Below, one piece after another: positions 16,974-26,506 of a stretch of 64,000 bases of DNA. The stretch is taken from positions 1,612,001 through 1,676,000 of the forward strand of contig OZ006978.1 in NCBI GenBank assembly GCA_963931155.1, in the 5' to 3' direction. The translations under genes were made by a program, and so were the position numbers. The notes below the pieces were generated by a model. The model was not told the origin of the DNA. It worked only from the letters and a program-made list of their open reading frames with translations, and searched no databases. Source of the stretch: CALXVA01 sp944392465 (GTDB taxonomy: Bacteria; Bacillota; Clostridia; TANB77; CAG-508). Each line of letters starts with the position of its first letter. Positions within the stretch are counted from its first letter, which is position 1.

Positions 16974-19268
16974 ATGATAAGTAAAATAATACATAGTAAA
17001 ATATTTATATTTATTGTATTACTTATAATATTTTCTTTCGTAATAAATACAAATATATCCTATGCAAGGAAAATATCGTTTAGTTTACATGATGGTTTGA
17101 TTACTACATTGATAGGAAATGAAGAGGATGATGAAGATACAAATAATGAAGAAAAACCAGACGACGAAGAAAAACCAGACGACGAAGAAAGGCCAAACGA
17201 TGAAGAAAAACCAAACGATGAGGAAAGACCAGATGATGAGGAAAGCCAAAATAATAATCTAGTTAAAGATGGAATATATTATATTGCTTATTCACAAGAT
17301 ACAAATTATGTACTTTCTGTAAAACAAGGAAGTCTAGATAATGGTGGAACAGTAGAATTAAATACTAGAAATGGTGATACAAATCAGAAATTTTATATAA
17401 AGTATATAGAAGATGGCTATTATCAGATAGAAAATGTAAGTTCTACAAAAACTATAGAAGTAAAAAATGCTTCAACAGAAACAGGAGCAGCAATACAACA
17501 ATATGATGACAATGGTACAGATGCACAAAGATGGAAAATAATTAAAAATGAAGATGAAACATATACTTTTATAGCAAAATGTTCAGAAAAAGCCATAGAT
17601 ATAGCAAATGGTGTAATAGAAGCAGGAACTGTAATACGACAATATGATTGTAATAATACTAATGCACAAAAATTTATATTAGAAGAAACAGAACTTTTCA
17701 ATGAAGGTCTAAATCATGGAATAGTAATTATAAGGTCTAGAGGTGATACAACTAAACATTTAGATGTGACAAATTGTTCGCCTGAAGAGGGAACACCAGT
17801 GCATTTATGGACTGATTCACCTACACTTGCACAACGTTTCCAATTAGAGAGAGTTGGAAAGAATGAAGTCAGAATACGTACAGCGGCATCTGGGGGATAT
17901 TTAAAAGAAAGTGAAAATAAAAAAGGAGCAAGTGTTATTCAATCAGGAAATAGCAAAACGAAGCCAACAGATAGTGATACTTGGAAAGTAGAGTATGATA
18001 AAGGAATTATATTTATAAATAAAGAGAGTGGCTTAGCCTTAACCATAAATGGTGATTATGTAGATGATGCAAAAATTGAAGTAAATGCAAGAACAGATGA
18101 CTTGAAACAAAGATTTATAGTAAGACCTATAGATTTAATTCCAACAGGATATTATAATATACAATCAGCATATGGAACAATGTTAGCATTCCCTGATGTT
18201 GCAGTAGGAACACCACTTCAAACAGCAACGAAATCTGGAAAAGCTGATCAGATATTTAAAATATCATTTGAGGGAAATGGATATAAAATCCTAGCTCCAT
18301 CAACAGGTTATGTAATAGATGTACAAGGTGGTTCAAAAGACAATGCAGCAATAGTACATATGCAAATAGATGCTGGAACAACATCAGAAAGATGGGAACC
18401 AGTTATAATAGATGGTGGATATTTAACATTTAGAAATATAAATTCAAAGTTAATGCTTAATGTACATTTGTTTAATAGTGAGCCAGGAGCTGTAGTTAAT
18501 CAAGGTCAAGAAGATGGTAGTGATGCTCAAAAGTGGAAATTGATACCAACAAAAATGGCTGCAGGTTGGGTTGAAAATAATGGACAGTGGTATTGTTATG
18601 ATCCAAAAACAGGAGAACTTGTAAAAAATACAACAAGAGTAGATCCAATGATGCAAGATCCTGCACAATATGGAGCAATATATGATTTTGACTCAGAAGG
18701 ACGTGCAACATGGCATTTACCAACACAAGCAGATTTACCTGGAGGAACTGGACCAAATGCACCAGTACCAACTAACCTATTGGGTGATCGTAGACAGCGT
18801 GTACTTCAAATGGCACTTTCTAGATTAGGATGTCCATATCAAAGTGGAAATGCCCCAACAGGATTTGTATGTGATGGTTTAACAGCATGGTCTTATACAA
18901 CAGCATTAGGAGATTGGTTTTATACAGGACCAGGTTCTAGAGAAGATTTACAAGATGCCAGTTGGCAATGGGATAAAATAAAAAATCGTAATGGAATAAA
19001 AACTAATATAAACGATTTTAAACCAGGAGACTTAGTATTCTTTGGTAATCCTCAATTGACATATGGACCAGGACAATTAGATTATAATGGACCAGCATAT
19101 CATGCAGGAATTTATTATGGTAATGGTATAATGATTAATTCTACTTCGACTGTATCACCAGGTGGTGTTTGCTTTATGAAAGTAAGTGACTATTACTTAT
19201 GGAATAAATTCTTAGGTGGAGGTTCTCCATATGAAGCAGAAACATCAAGAGTTCAGATACCTAATTAA
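16974..19268 (+). CDS. Secreted NlpC/P60 endopeptidase with ricin-type repeats (paralogue 2)
   Basis: A 764-residue protein. The signal segment with the shared ARKISFSLHDGLI motif is followed by an acidic linker built from repeated short (N/D)DEE(K/R)P units (about residues 52-90). Three ricin-like trefoils span about 93-530, then a short link with WYCYDPKTGEL, then an NlpC/P60-type domain from about 605. This has TGFVCDGLTAW, where the Cys would be the nucleophile, and AYHAGIYYGNG with the His, plus KPGDLVFFG. The predicted activity is cleavage of stem-peptide bonds in peptidoglycan. The domain order and the duplicated promoter show origin by gene duplication with a swap of the catalytic end. 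RBS AAAGGAGG. Confidence 0.86.
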   Translation: MISKIIHSKIFIFIVLLIIFSFVINTNISYARKISFSLHDGLITTLIGNEEDDEDTNNEEKPDDEEKPDDEERPNDEEKPNDEERPDDEESQNNNLVKDGIYYIAYSQDTNYVLSVKQGSLDNGGTVELNTRNGDTNQKFYIKYIEDGYYQIENVSSTKTIEVKNASTETGAAIQQYDDNGTDAQRWKIIKNEDETYTFIAKCSEKAIDIANGVIEAGTVIRQYDCNNTNAQKFILEETELFNEGLNHGIVIIRSRGDTTKHLDVTNCSPEEGTPVHLWTDSPTLAQRFQLERVGKNEVRIRTAASGGYLKESENKKGASVIQSGNSKTKPTDSDTWKVEYDKGIIFINKESGLALTINGDYVDDAKIEVNARTDDLKQRFIVRPIDLIPTGYYNIQSAYGTMLAFPDVAVGTPLQTATKSGKADQIFKISFEGNGYKILAPSTGYVIDVQGGSKDNAAIVHMQIDAGTTSERWEPVIIDGGYLTFRNINSKLMLNVHLFNSEPGAVVNQGQEDGSDAQKWKLIPTKMAAGWVENNGQWYCYDPKTGELVKNTTRVDPMMQDPAQYGAIYDFDSEGRATWHLPTQADLPGGTGPNAPVPTNLLGDRRQRVLQMALSRLGCPYQSGNAPTGFVCDGLTAWSYTTALGDWFYTGPGSREDLQDASWQWDKIKNRNGIKTNINDFKPGDLVFFGNPQLTYGPGQLDYNGPAYHAGIYYGNGIMINSTSTVSPGGVCFMKVSDYYLWNKFLGGGSPYEAETSRVQIPN

Positions 19269-19383
19269 GATATAAAATTTGAAAATAGTGTTAAAATATG
19301 GCAAAATATAATGTAGGGATTATATAAATTGACATTAGCATAAAAAAGATAAATAACAAAATTTTAATAAAAGGAGGGTAAAA

Positions 19384-21552
19384 ATGAGTAAAATAATACA
19401 TAATAAACTATTTATTTTATGTATATTACTTATAATATTTATCTTTATTATAAACACAAATATATCTTATGCAAGAAAAATATCGTTTGATTTGCATGGC
19501 GGCTTAATTTCGACTATAGTGGGTGGCGAAGAAAATGAGAATGAGGCTGAACCTACAGATGAAGATAAAATTGTTAAGGATGGAGCATATATAATTCCTT
19601 CTGCAGTAAATGAAAATTATGTATTAGATATTGATAATAGTTCATTAGATAAGGGTAGAAATCTTCAACTTTGGTCTAGAACAGGGGAAGCGAACCAAAA
19701 ATTCTATTTTTCTTATCAAGGAGATGGATATTATAAAATATCAAGTGTATTTTCTGCATTACCTTTGGATGTTAAAGATGGTTCAAAAGAAAATAGTGCT
19801 AATATTCGACAATGGGAGGATAATGGAGCAGATGCTCAGAGATTTAAAATAATAAAAAACTCAGATGGAACATATAGTTTTATAGCTAAATGTTCTGGAA
19901 AAGCTTTAGATATAAATGGCGGTATTTATAAAGATGGAACTAATATACAACAATGGGATCACATTGATAGCAAAGCACAACATTTTAAACTAGAAAAAAC
20001 CGATTTGGTAAATGAAGGAATAGTTTCAATAAAAAAGGCAACAGATTATAAAGTGGCTTTAGATGTACCAAATAATTCATCAAAAAATAATTTAGCACTT
20101 CAATTATATGAAGTTAATAATTCTTTAGCTCAACGTTTTGAAATACACAAAGAAGGAACAAATGAAATTAGAATTAGAACCGTATCTTCAGGAGGATGGT
20201 TGACAGAAAAAGGAGATGAAAATGGGACGGTAGTAATACAATCAGGAGATAGTAGTACACCAGCAAAAGATAGTAATACTTGGATGGTTGAATGGAATAA
20301 TGGTATAACATTAAAGAATAAAGAAAGTGGATTATATTTAGATATGGATTGGGGTTCAACAGAGAACGGAACTAAAATTCAAGTATGGGAGAAGAATAAT
20401 GACCAATCTTCACAAAGATATATAATAAATGGAGAAGAATTAATACAAGATGGATGGTATGAAATTGACTCAGCTTTGGGTAAAAGATTAGACTTAGATA
20501 ACTCTGGTTCTGACTGGGGAACAAATATACATATGTGGGAAGCTAACAATCAAAACAATCAAAAATTCAAAATTACATATACAGATTCTGGTTATTTAAT
20601 TACTACAATGTATGGATTAGCTCTTGATGTAGAAAATGGCAGTAAAGATAACGGAGCGAATATACGTCAATGGGAAAATAATGGAGCTACATGTCAAAGA
20701 TGGTGGCCGGAAGTAATGGATGAAGGTTATATAAAATTGAGAAATGCAAATTCAGGAAAATACCTTGATGTTGCAAATGCTTCTAAAGATAATGGAGCAA
20801 ATGTACAACAATATGATGGAAATGATTCAGATGCACAATTATGGAAACTTAATACAACAACATTTGTAACTGGATGGTTTAGTATGAATGGAGCAATGTA
20901 TTGTGCGGATCCAACAACAGGGCAAATCATTAAAAATTGTACAAGAGTTGACCCAACAATGACAGACCCATCACAATATGGTGCAATATATGATTTTGAC
21001 AGTGAAGGTAGAGCTACATGGCATGTTCCAACATTTGATGATTTACCAGAAGGACATGGAAAAAATGCTCCAGTGCCAACAAATTTACAAGGAGATCAAC
21101 GTCAACGTACATTATTACTTGCACTATCACGTGTGGGTTGTGATTATAAATTATTTAGTGCACCAACAGGATTTGTGTGTGATGGTTTAACAGCTTGGAG
21201 CATTACAAATGCTACAGGAATAAGATTTAGACAGGGAACAGCTATAGATGATCAAGATATGAGTTGGCAATATATATATATTAAAAATAAAAATGGAATA
21301 AAAACAGACATATCACAAGCTAAGCCAGGAGATATAATATTCTGGGGTGACCCAGCAAATATAGAAAATCATTCTACATATGGAAGCAGACACGTTTCAA
21401 TTTACTATCATGACGGATTAATGATACATGCAGCTGATGAAGCACATGGAGTTTGTATAGGTGACTTTAATACAGATCAAAATGCATTCCATGACTTTAT
21501 AGGAGTTGGTTCACCATATGATGATACAAGTAAATGCGAAATACCACATTAA
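19384..21552 (+). CDS. Secreted NlpC/P60 endopeptidase with ricin-type repeats (paralogue 3)
   Basis: A 722-residue protein with the same N-terminal signal and ARKISFDLHGGLI motif and a shorter acidic linker. The ricin-type trefoils are better preserved than in the other two copies: repeated QLW/QQW and GTNI-Q-W units give near-canonical QxW motifs (about residues 60-495). The C-terminal NlpC/P60 domain has TGFVCDGLTAW (Cys), RHVSIYYHDG (His) and KPGDIIFWGD. The linking segment with TRVDPTMTDPSQYGAIYDFDSEGRATWH is nearly identical to paralogue 2. It is likely a secreted wall hydrolase that binds glycans. Confidence 0.86.
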   Translation: MSKIIHNKLFILCILLIIFIFIINTNISYARKISFDLHGGLISTIVGGEENENEAEPTDEDKIVKDGAYIIPSAVNENYVLDIDNSSLDKGRNLQLWSRTGEANQKFYFSYQGDGYYKISSVFSALPLDVKDGSKENSANIRQWEDNGADAQRFKIIKNSDGTYSFIAKCSGKALDINGGIYKDGTNIQQWDHIDSKAQHFKLEKTDLVNEGIVSIKKATDYKVALDVPNNSSKNNLALQLYEVNNSLAQRFEIHKEGTNEIRIRTVSSGGWLTEKGDENGTVVIQSGDSSTPAKDSNTWMVEWNNGITLKNKESGLYLDMDWGSTENGTKIQVWEKNNDQSSQRYIINGEELIQDGWYEIDSALGKRLDLDNSGSDWGTNIHMWEANNQNNQKFKITYTDSGYLITTMYGLALDVENGSKDNGANIRQWENNGATCQRWWPEVMDEGYIKLRNANSGKYLDVANASKDNGANVQQYDGNDSDAQLWKLNTTTFVTGWFSMNGAMYCADPTTGQIIKNCTRVDPTMTDPSQYGAIYDFDSEGRATWHVPTFDDLPEGHGKNAPVPTNLQGDQRQRTLLLALSRVGCDYKLFSAPTGFVCDGLTAWSITNATGIRFRQGTAIDDQDMSWQYIYIKNKNGIKTDISQAKPGDIIFWGDPANIENHSTYGSRHVSIYYHDGLMIHAADEAHGVCIGDFNTDQNAFHDFIGVGSPYDDTSKCEIPH

Positions 21553-21555
21553 TTA

Positions 21556-21588
21556 ATTTACAATCGGGGACAGGCTTAAACTGTAAAT
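21556..21588. repeat. REP-like fragment inside a small palindrome
   Basis: A CGGGGACAGGCTT core, as in the REP-like clusters at 42.8, 43.5 and 63.8 kb, is framed by ATTTACA and TGTAAAT, which are complementary. It lies just after a stop codon and upstream of the real terminator. Confidence 0.55.
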
Positions 21589-21646
21589 CTTAGATATATA
21601 AATCTATATAATAATTAGGATATAATGTTTTTAACAGTATAAAATT

Positions 21647-21686
21647 ATCAAGGTAAGAAAAAATATAATTCTTACCTTGATTTTTT
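21647..21686 (+). terminator. Terminator after paralogue 3
   Basis: ATCAAGGTAAGAA and TTCTTACCTTGAT form a perfect 13-bp stem followed by a T-run. Confidence 0.92.
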
Positions 21687-21796
21687 GTGATAAAATTATA
21701 TAACAAATAAAATTATAAAAGATATTGACATAGCTTTGTTCATAATTATTTAATTAATGATATAATAAAAAATATATAAAGAAAGGAAAATGTGTA

Positions 21797-22681
21797 ATGG
21801 AAAAATCAAAAGTTTACTTTACAAAAGAAATAACACCAGAGAGTGTTGTGAAAATGTATGAAACATTAGGAGTTAATTTACCTGGAAAAGTAGCAGTTAA
21901 ATTACATTCAGGAGAACAAGGAAATCAAAACTATATTAGACCAGAATTTGTAAAGGCAATTGTAGAAAAAGTAAATGGAACAGTTGTTGAATGTAATACT
22001 GCATATAATGGAGCAAGAAATTCAACAGAAAAGCATAAGAAATTAATGGAAGAACATGGATGGAATAAATATTTCGATGTAGAAATTATGGATGCTGAGG
22101 GACCAGATTTAGTATTACAAATACCTAATGGTAAAATTCTAAAAGAAAATTATGTTGGAAAAGACATAGAAAAATATGATTCAATGCTTATTTTATCACA
22201 TTTTAAAGGACATCCAATGGGAGGATATGGAGGAGCATTAAAACAATTATCTATAGGATGTGCCTCATCAGAAGGAAAATCATGGATTCATTCTGCAGGT
22301 CAATCTAAAGATCAATTTGCTATATGGGATAATTTACCAGAACAAGATAAATTCCTAGAATCTATGGCAGATGCTGCTTCAAGTGTAGTTAAACATTTTG
22401 GAAAAAATATTGTATTTATAAATGTAATGTGTAACTTATCTGTCGATTGTGATTGTTGTGCTGTAGCTGAAGATCCTTGTATGAAAGATATAGGAATATT
22501 AGCAAGTACTGATCCAATTGCTATAGATCAAGCTTGTATTGATTTAGTATATAATTCAGATGATCCGGGAAGAGATCACTTTGTAGCAAGAGTAGAAAGA
22601 CAACATGGAATTCATACTATAGAAGCTTCTGCTGAATTGGGGTTTGGCTCAAGAGAATATGAACTTACTAGTATAGATTAG
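21797..22681 (+). CDS. DUF362 domain protein
   Basis: A 294-residue soluble protein of the DUF362 family, recognised by VAVKLHSGEQGNQNYI near the start, LILSHFKGHPMGGYGGALKQLSIG in the middle, and the DPIAIDQACIDLV segment. The central CNLSVDCDCC cluster and a later DPCMKD give several cysteines that could bind metal or an iron-sulfur centre. The biochemical role of the family is not settled. RBS AGAAAGGAA. It sits alone after a strong terminator. Confidence 0.85.
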   Translation: MEKSKVYFTKEITPESVVKMYETLGVNLPGKVAVKLHSGEQGNQNYIRPEFVKAIVEKVNGTVVECNTAYNGARNSTEKHKKLMEEHGWNKYFDVEIMDAEGPDLVLQIPNGKILKENYVGKDIEKYDSMLILSHFKGHPMGGYGGALKQLSIGCASSEGKSWIHSAGQSKDQFAIWDNLPEQDKFLESMADAASSVVKHFGKNIVFINVMCNLSVDCDCCAVAEDPCMKDIGILASTDPIAIDQACIDLVYNSDDPGRDHFVARVERQHGIHTIEASAELGFGSREYELTSID

Positions 22682-22769
22682 ATTGAGAAAAAATATGCCA
22701 AAGTTGACTGTACCCTATGGTGTTTTTTTTGTTAACATAATTGAGATTGATTGAGGGAGATTTAAAATC

Positions 22770-24800
22770 ATGGAAATTGTAGGAAGTTTAATACTTGCAA
22801 TATTTCAATCTATTCTTTTTTACGGTAAAACGATTGGAATATCTATTTTAATATTTGTTATTATAGGAAACGGAATTTTATTTTATATTTTAAATAGAAA
22901 AAACAAAATCAAAAATAAAAATGGATTTTGGTTATTAGTTCCTATTATTTTATTAAGTTGTACATATTTTATATTTGCTAATACAACTTTTTATATTAGC
23001 AATGTTATAATTATTGTACTATTAAATTTATTAATGTATGGAATCTTAATTAATCAAAAAAATTATTTAAAAAATTATATAAATAATGCATTGCAATTGT
23101 TAAAAAATACAATTACAGGTTTTAATGAAGCAACTACTTTTACTGCAAAAAAGGTAAAAGAAAATATAAAGGTAAATGAAAAAATAAATAAAGCCAATTT
23201 TAAAAAAGTTGCGATTTCATTATTAATAGTATTTGTAGTTGTGGGGATTGTAATCTTGTTACTTGCATCTGCAGATAGTTCATTTGCAAGCATTTTTGAA
23301 AATTTAGTAAATGTATTTGCAGATTTAAATATTGGTAATACAGCTAGTTTTGTTATAAGGATAGCATTAATTGTACTAGCATATTTCTTAATGTTAAGCT
23401 TTATTTTAAAGATTAATAAAGACTATAAAGTACATGGCAAAGAAATAAAAAGTTATAATAATAAATATGCTTTTACAATGAAATTGCTTTTAATAGCATT
23501 AAATATTGTATATTTAGTATTTTGCTATATACAAATAAAATTACTACTTGAAAATTTAAATATCAAATATCTTAGTTATTCACACTATGCAAGAACAGGA
23601 TTTTTCCAACTTATGTTTGTTTCATTAATAAATTTTGCAGTTATACTTTTGTCAAATAAATTTAATGAAAACAAAGAAAAGAGCATTAAAATATTAAATC
23701 TATTTCTAGTATTATTTACAATTATTATAGCTTTATCATCAATGTTTAGAATGTATATGTATCAAATGGAATTTGGATTAACTTACTTAAGAATATTTGT
23801 TTATATTATATTGATTACTGAATTATTAACATTTATACCTATAATAAAATATATTTTTAATGAAAAATTTGATTTCTTAAAATGGAGTTTAGTTCTTTGG
23901 ATAGGTGTGTATTGTATAGTTAATTATATGGATATGGAAAAAATAATAATTTCATACAATATTGGAAGAAACTCAAGTATAAGAGAAGTTGATTATGAAT
24001 ATATTTTTCAAATAGCAAGTCAAGATAGTTTTGATATTTTACAAGAAAAACTTGAAGATAATAACATTGACTTTTCAGAAAGATTAGAACTTACAAAAAC
24101 AATACAAAAACTGGCTAGTAATTCGAATGATATTAGTTGGCAGGAATTTAATATATCAAAATGGAAAGTTAAAGAAAAAAAGATAGATACAGAAGCATTA
24201 TTTAATGAAGTTATAGAATTAGAGAATAAAGTATATGAAGAAGAATTGAAAAAAGATATAGTTGAAAGCAAACTAGATAAATCAGATGAAGATTATGTAT
24301 ATAAAAAAGTTATAAGTAAAGATGAAATATATGTAGTAGAATTAACAGGAGCAGCAACAGGAGTATCACAATGGACTATAGGGAAAATTACTGATAATGG
24401 TACAAAATATACTAAGATAAATACAATAGGAGTATCAGCACCTAGTAAAATAGAATTCTTTGAGAATGGACTAGGATTTTTAGAAGAACCTGATGGAATT
24501 TATTGCCCAAGTTCAAAATTATCGATAACACGTGACTCAGGAAAAACATTTGAAGAAATAGAATTTCCAGATGGTGAATTTACATTGTCAGATCCAGAAG
24601 GAAAGAAATGGGAAGAATGTTATGATTATTTTTATTTGCCTACAAGAGATGAAGATGGAACATTAACGGTACTTGTTTCGGGCGGATATGAAGGAGGATA
24701 TAATCAAGGTAAAACAAGAGCAAAATATATCTCTAACGATAATGGTGAAACTTGGGAGTTTGTAAGTGAGGTTTGGAAAGAAGAATATTCCGTGGTATAA
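22770..24800 (+). CDS. Polytopic membrane protein (DUF4153/DUF4173-like) with C-terminal Asp-box region
   Basis: A 676-residue protein. The N-terminal 400 residues contain about ten hydrophobic helices and a YSHYARTGFFQLMFVSLIN segment characteristic of the DUF4153/DUF4173 group. Residues 410-500 are charged and helical. The last 170 residues look beta-rich, with two Asp-box-like motifs (TRDSGKTFEEI and SNDNGETWEFV) as seen in sialidase and BNR propellers. Fusion of a membrane module with BNR-type blades is unusual. The function is unknown. The terminator overlaps its stop codon. Confidence 0.65.
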   Translation: MEIVGSLILAIFQSILFYGKTIGISILIFVIIGNGILFYILNRKNKIKNKNGFWLLVPIILLSCTYFIFANTTFYISNVIIIVLLNLLMYGILINQKNYLKNYINNALQLLKNTITGFNEATTFTAKKVKENIKVNEKINKANFKKVAISLLIVFVVVGIVILLLASADSSFASIFENLVNVFADLNIGNTASFVIRIALIVLAYFLMLSFILKINKDYKVHGKEIKSYNNKYAFTMKLLLIALNIVYLVFCYIQIKLLLENLNIKYLSYSHYARTGFFQLMFVSLINFAVILLSNKFNENKEKSIKILNLFLVLFTIIIALSSMFRMYMYQMEFGLTYLRIFVYIILITELLTFIPIIKYIFNEKFDFLKWSLVLWIGVYCIVNYMDMEKIIISYNIGRNSSIREVDYEYIFQIASQDSFDILQEKLEDNNIDFSERLELTKTIQKLASNSNDISWQEFNISKWKVKEKKIDTEALFNEVIELENKVYEEELKKDIVESKLDKSDEDYVYKKVISKDEIYVVELTGAATGVSQWTIGKITDNGTKYTKINTIGVSAPSKIEFFENGLGFLEEPDGIYCPSSKLSITRDSGKTFEEIEFPDGEFTLSDPEGKKWEECYDYFYLPTRDEDGTLTVLVSGGYEGGYNQGKTRAKYISNDNGETWEFVSEVWKEEYSVV

Positions 24801-24830
24801 ATCTAATTTATACCACGGATAAATATTTTT
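24790..24830 (+). terminator. Palindromic terminator overlapping the stop codon
   Basis: CCGTGGTATAAAT and ATTTATACCACGG pair perfectly over 13 bp around a CTA loop. The stop TAA lies in the left arm, and a run of six T residues follows at 24825-24830. Confidence 0.75.
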
Positions 24831-24833
24831 TAA

Positions 24834-24862
24834 TTGCATTTATGGGACAAATATAGTAAAAT
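24834..24862 (+). promoter_or_regulatory. Probable promoter for the guanylate kinase-like gene
   Basis: TTGCAT (24834-24839) and TAAAAT (24857-24862) are 17 bases apart, about 70 bases before the start at 24932. Confidence 0.5.
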
Positions 24863-24931
24863 AAATATGACATATATTAATGGAGTGATTTTACTTTAAT
24901 CATTCCACCAAAAGCTGAGGAGGTTTTGACA

Positions 24932-25510
24932 ATGAAGAATCTGATTGTTGTGTTGTCCGGTCCTAGTGGTGCCGGTAAAGGAAGCATCTACAAAAAGATT
25001 TCTAATATGAGCGATAGGACCGTTCGGTATGTGTCGATGACCACAAGAAAGCAGAGAGAAGGGGAAATACCAGGCTTTGATTATGACTATATTAGCATAG
25101 ATGAATTCAAGGAAAGGGAGACACAGGGGTACTTTTTGGAGACAGATTTCTATGATGGAAATTATTATGGTACTCCTAGGATATCTAATATCGAGGAACT
25201 TGGAAAGGATGTGTTCTTTGATTTGAATGCAAATGGTGCAATGAAAATTAAGGAAGCATATCCTGAAGCTATTTTGATTTACATCTTGCCTCCTAATCTG
25301 GAGCGCCTCAAGCGACAACTCGGAAATCGTGGGGATGCTCGGATTGAACTAGCAAAGGCTGAAGTTCCTCTTGCACTTAGGTACGAGTGGCTCGTAATCA
25401 ATGATGATTTAGACCGTGCAGCAAGCGATATCCTTAGCATTATGGAGGTGATTAGGAAATCACGTATGCAGAACTCTGAGAATCAGAGTTTTGTAAAGCA
25501 ATTCTATTAG
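24932..25510 (+). CDS. Guanylate kinase-like protein, atypical composition
   Basis: A 192-residue P-loop kinase. LSGPSGAGKGSI at about residues 7-18 is the P-loop of guanylate kinases (which read GPSGAGKS/GT). TRKQREGEIPGFDYDYIS corresponds to the GMP-binding TRxxRxGExxGxxYxF stretch, and LPPNLERLKRQL matches the lid. It would phosphorylate GMP to GDP, though divergence around the lid and C-terminus makes the substrate less certain. The start is ATG 24932 with GAGGAGG eight bases upstream; TTG 24926 is too close. Codons are GC-richer than the neighbours and include two in-frame CGG codons (25025 and 25340). It is monocistronic with its own promoter and hairpin. Probably acquired. Confidence 0.8.
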   Translation: MKNLIVVLSGPSGAGKGSIYKKISNMSDRTVRYVSMTTRKQREGEIPGFDYDYISIDEFKERETQGYFLETDFYDGNYYGTPRISNIEELGKDVFFDLNANGAMKIKEAYPEAILIYILPPNLERLKRQLGNRGDARIELAKAEVPLALRYEWLVINDDLDRAASDILSIMEVIRKSRMQNSENQSFVKQFY

Positions 25511-25526
25511 TTTTTAATGGAATTTT

Positions 25527-25550
25527 GTGGGCGGCAGAAATGTCGCCCGC
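25527..25550 (+). terminator. GC-rich hairpin after the guanylate kinase-like gene
   Basis: GTGGGCGGCA and TGTCGCCCGC pair over ten positions with two G-T wobbles around a GAAA tetraloop. Only A/T mix follows, so a classical T-tract is weak. It is much GC-richer than the host's other terminators, in line with foreign origin. Confidence 0.6.
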
Positions 25551-25606
25551 TAATATATTATTTGTTAGAAGAAAATAACTTTAAATAAAATTTTAAGGAG
25601 TATTTT

Positions 25607-26506
25607 ATGAGTAAATTTAATCAAAATGTAGATCTAAACCTATATAAAACTTTTTATGCTGTAGCACAGAACAAAAGCTTTTCTAAGGCTTCGGAAGATA
25701 TATATATTTCACAGCCTGCAATAAGCTATAATATTAATAAATTGGAAGAACAATTAGGTGTGAAGTTGTTTTATAGAACATCTAAAGGAGCAATACTTAC
25801 GACCGAAGGGGAAGAGTTATTTGGATATATTAAAAGTGCTTATGAGTATATTTATTTGGGAGAGCAAAGTGTAAAAAATTCAAAAGCGTTGATGACTGGA
25901 AACATAAAAATTGGTGTTCCAACGCATATAGGTGACTTTTATTTAACACAAAGAGTTAAGGAATTTCATCAGAAGTATCCTAATATTTTGTTTTCGATTC
26001 AGAGTAGACCAACAGCAGATATGGTTTATATGCTAGAAACACATAGATTAGATTTTATTATAGATAGCTATCCAATTAATAAAAATAATGAAGATTTGAA
26101 TACTAAAAAGTTAATGAGTGTGAAAACTATTCTAGTAGCATCAAATAAACATAAAGAAAAATATAACAGCATAATAAAAAAGAGTCAAATAAAAAATCTG
26201 CCATTAATTTTGCCTTCAAATAATACATCAACTAGAAGAGCAATAAATTCTTATTTTAAAAAATTAAATGTTAAATTAAATACAGTAATGGAGATATCAA
26301 CTACTGAAATGACTTTGGATGTAGTAAAGAAAGGTATTGGAGTAGGTTGGATTATTGAAAATGTTCTTGATGATGAATTAAAAAAGGAATTGTTTAAATT
26401 AAATTTAGAAGTAAATTTACCTAAAATAGATATAGAAATAGCATATATAAATAAATTTATATCATATGCAGCAAAAAAATTTATAGAAGAGGAAATAGAA
26501 AAATGA
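25607..26506 (+). CDS. LysR-family transcriptional regulator
   Basis: A 299-residue regulator. The N-terminal winged helix-turn-helix is clear: YKTFYAVAQNKSFSKASEDIYISQPAISYNINKLEEQLGVKLFYRT, with residues typical of LysR recognition helices. A periplasmic-binding-like effector domain follows (about 90-299). The stop codon overlaps the ATG of the next radical SAM gene in an ATGA, so the regulator is translationally coupled to the first enzyme of the cluster and probably controls it. The effector is unknown. RBS AAGGAG. Confidence 0.93.
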   Translation: MSKFNQNVDLNLYKTFYAVAQNKSFSKASEDIYISQPAISYNINKLEEQLGVKLFYRTSKGAILTTEGEELFGYIKSAYEYIYLGEQSVKNSKALMTGNIKIGVPTHIGDFYLTQRVKEFHQKYPNILFSIQSRPTADMVYMLETHRLDFIIDSYPINKNNEDLNTKKLMSVKTILVASNKHKEKYNSIIKKSQIKNLPLILPSNNTSTRRAINSYFKKLNVKLNTVMEISTTEMTLDVVKKGIGVGWIIENVLDDELKKELFKLNLEVNLPKIDIEIAYINKFISYAAKKFIEEEIEK

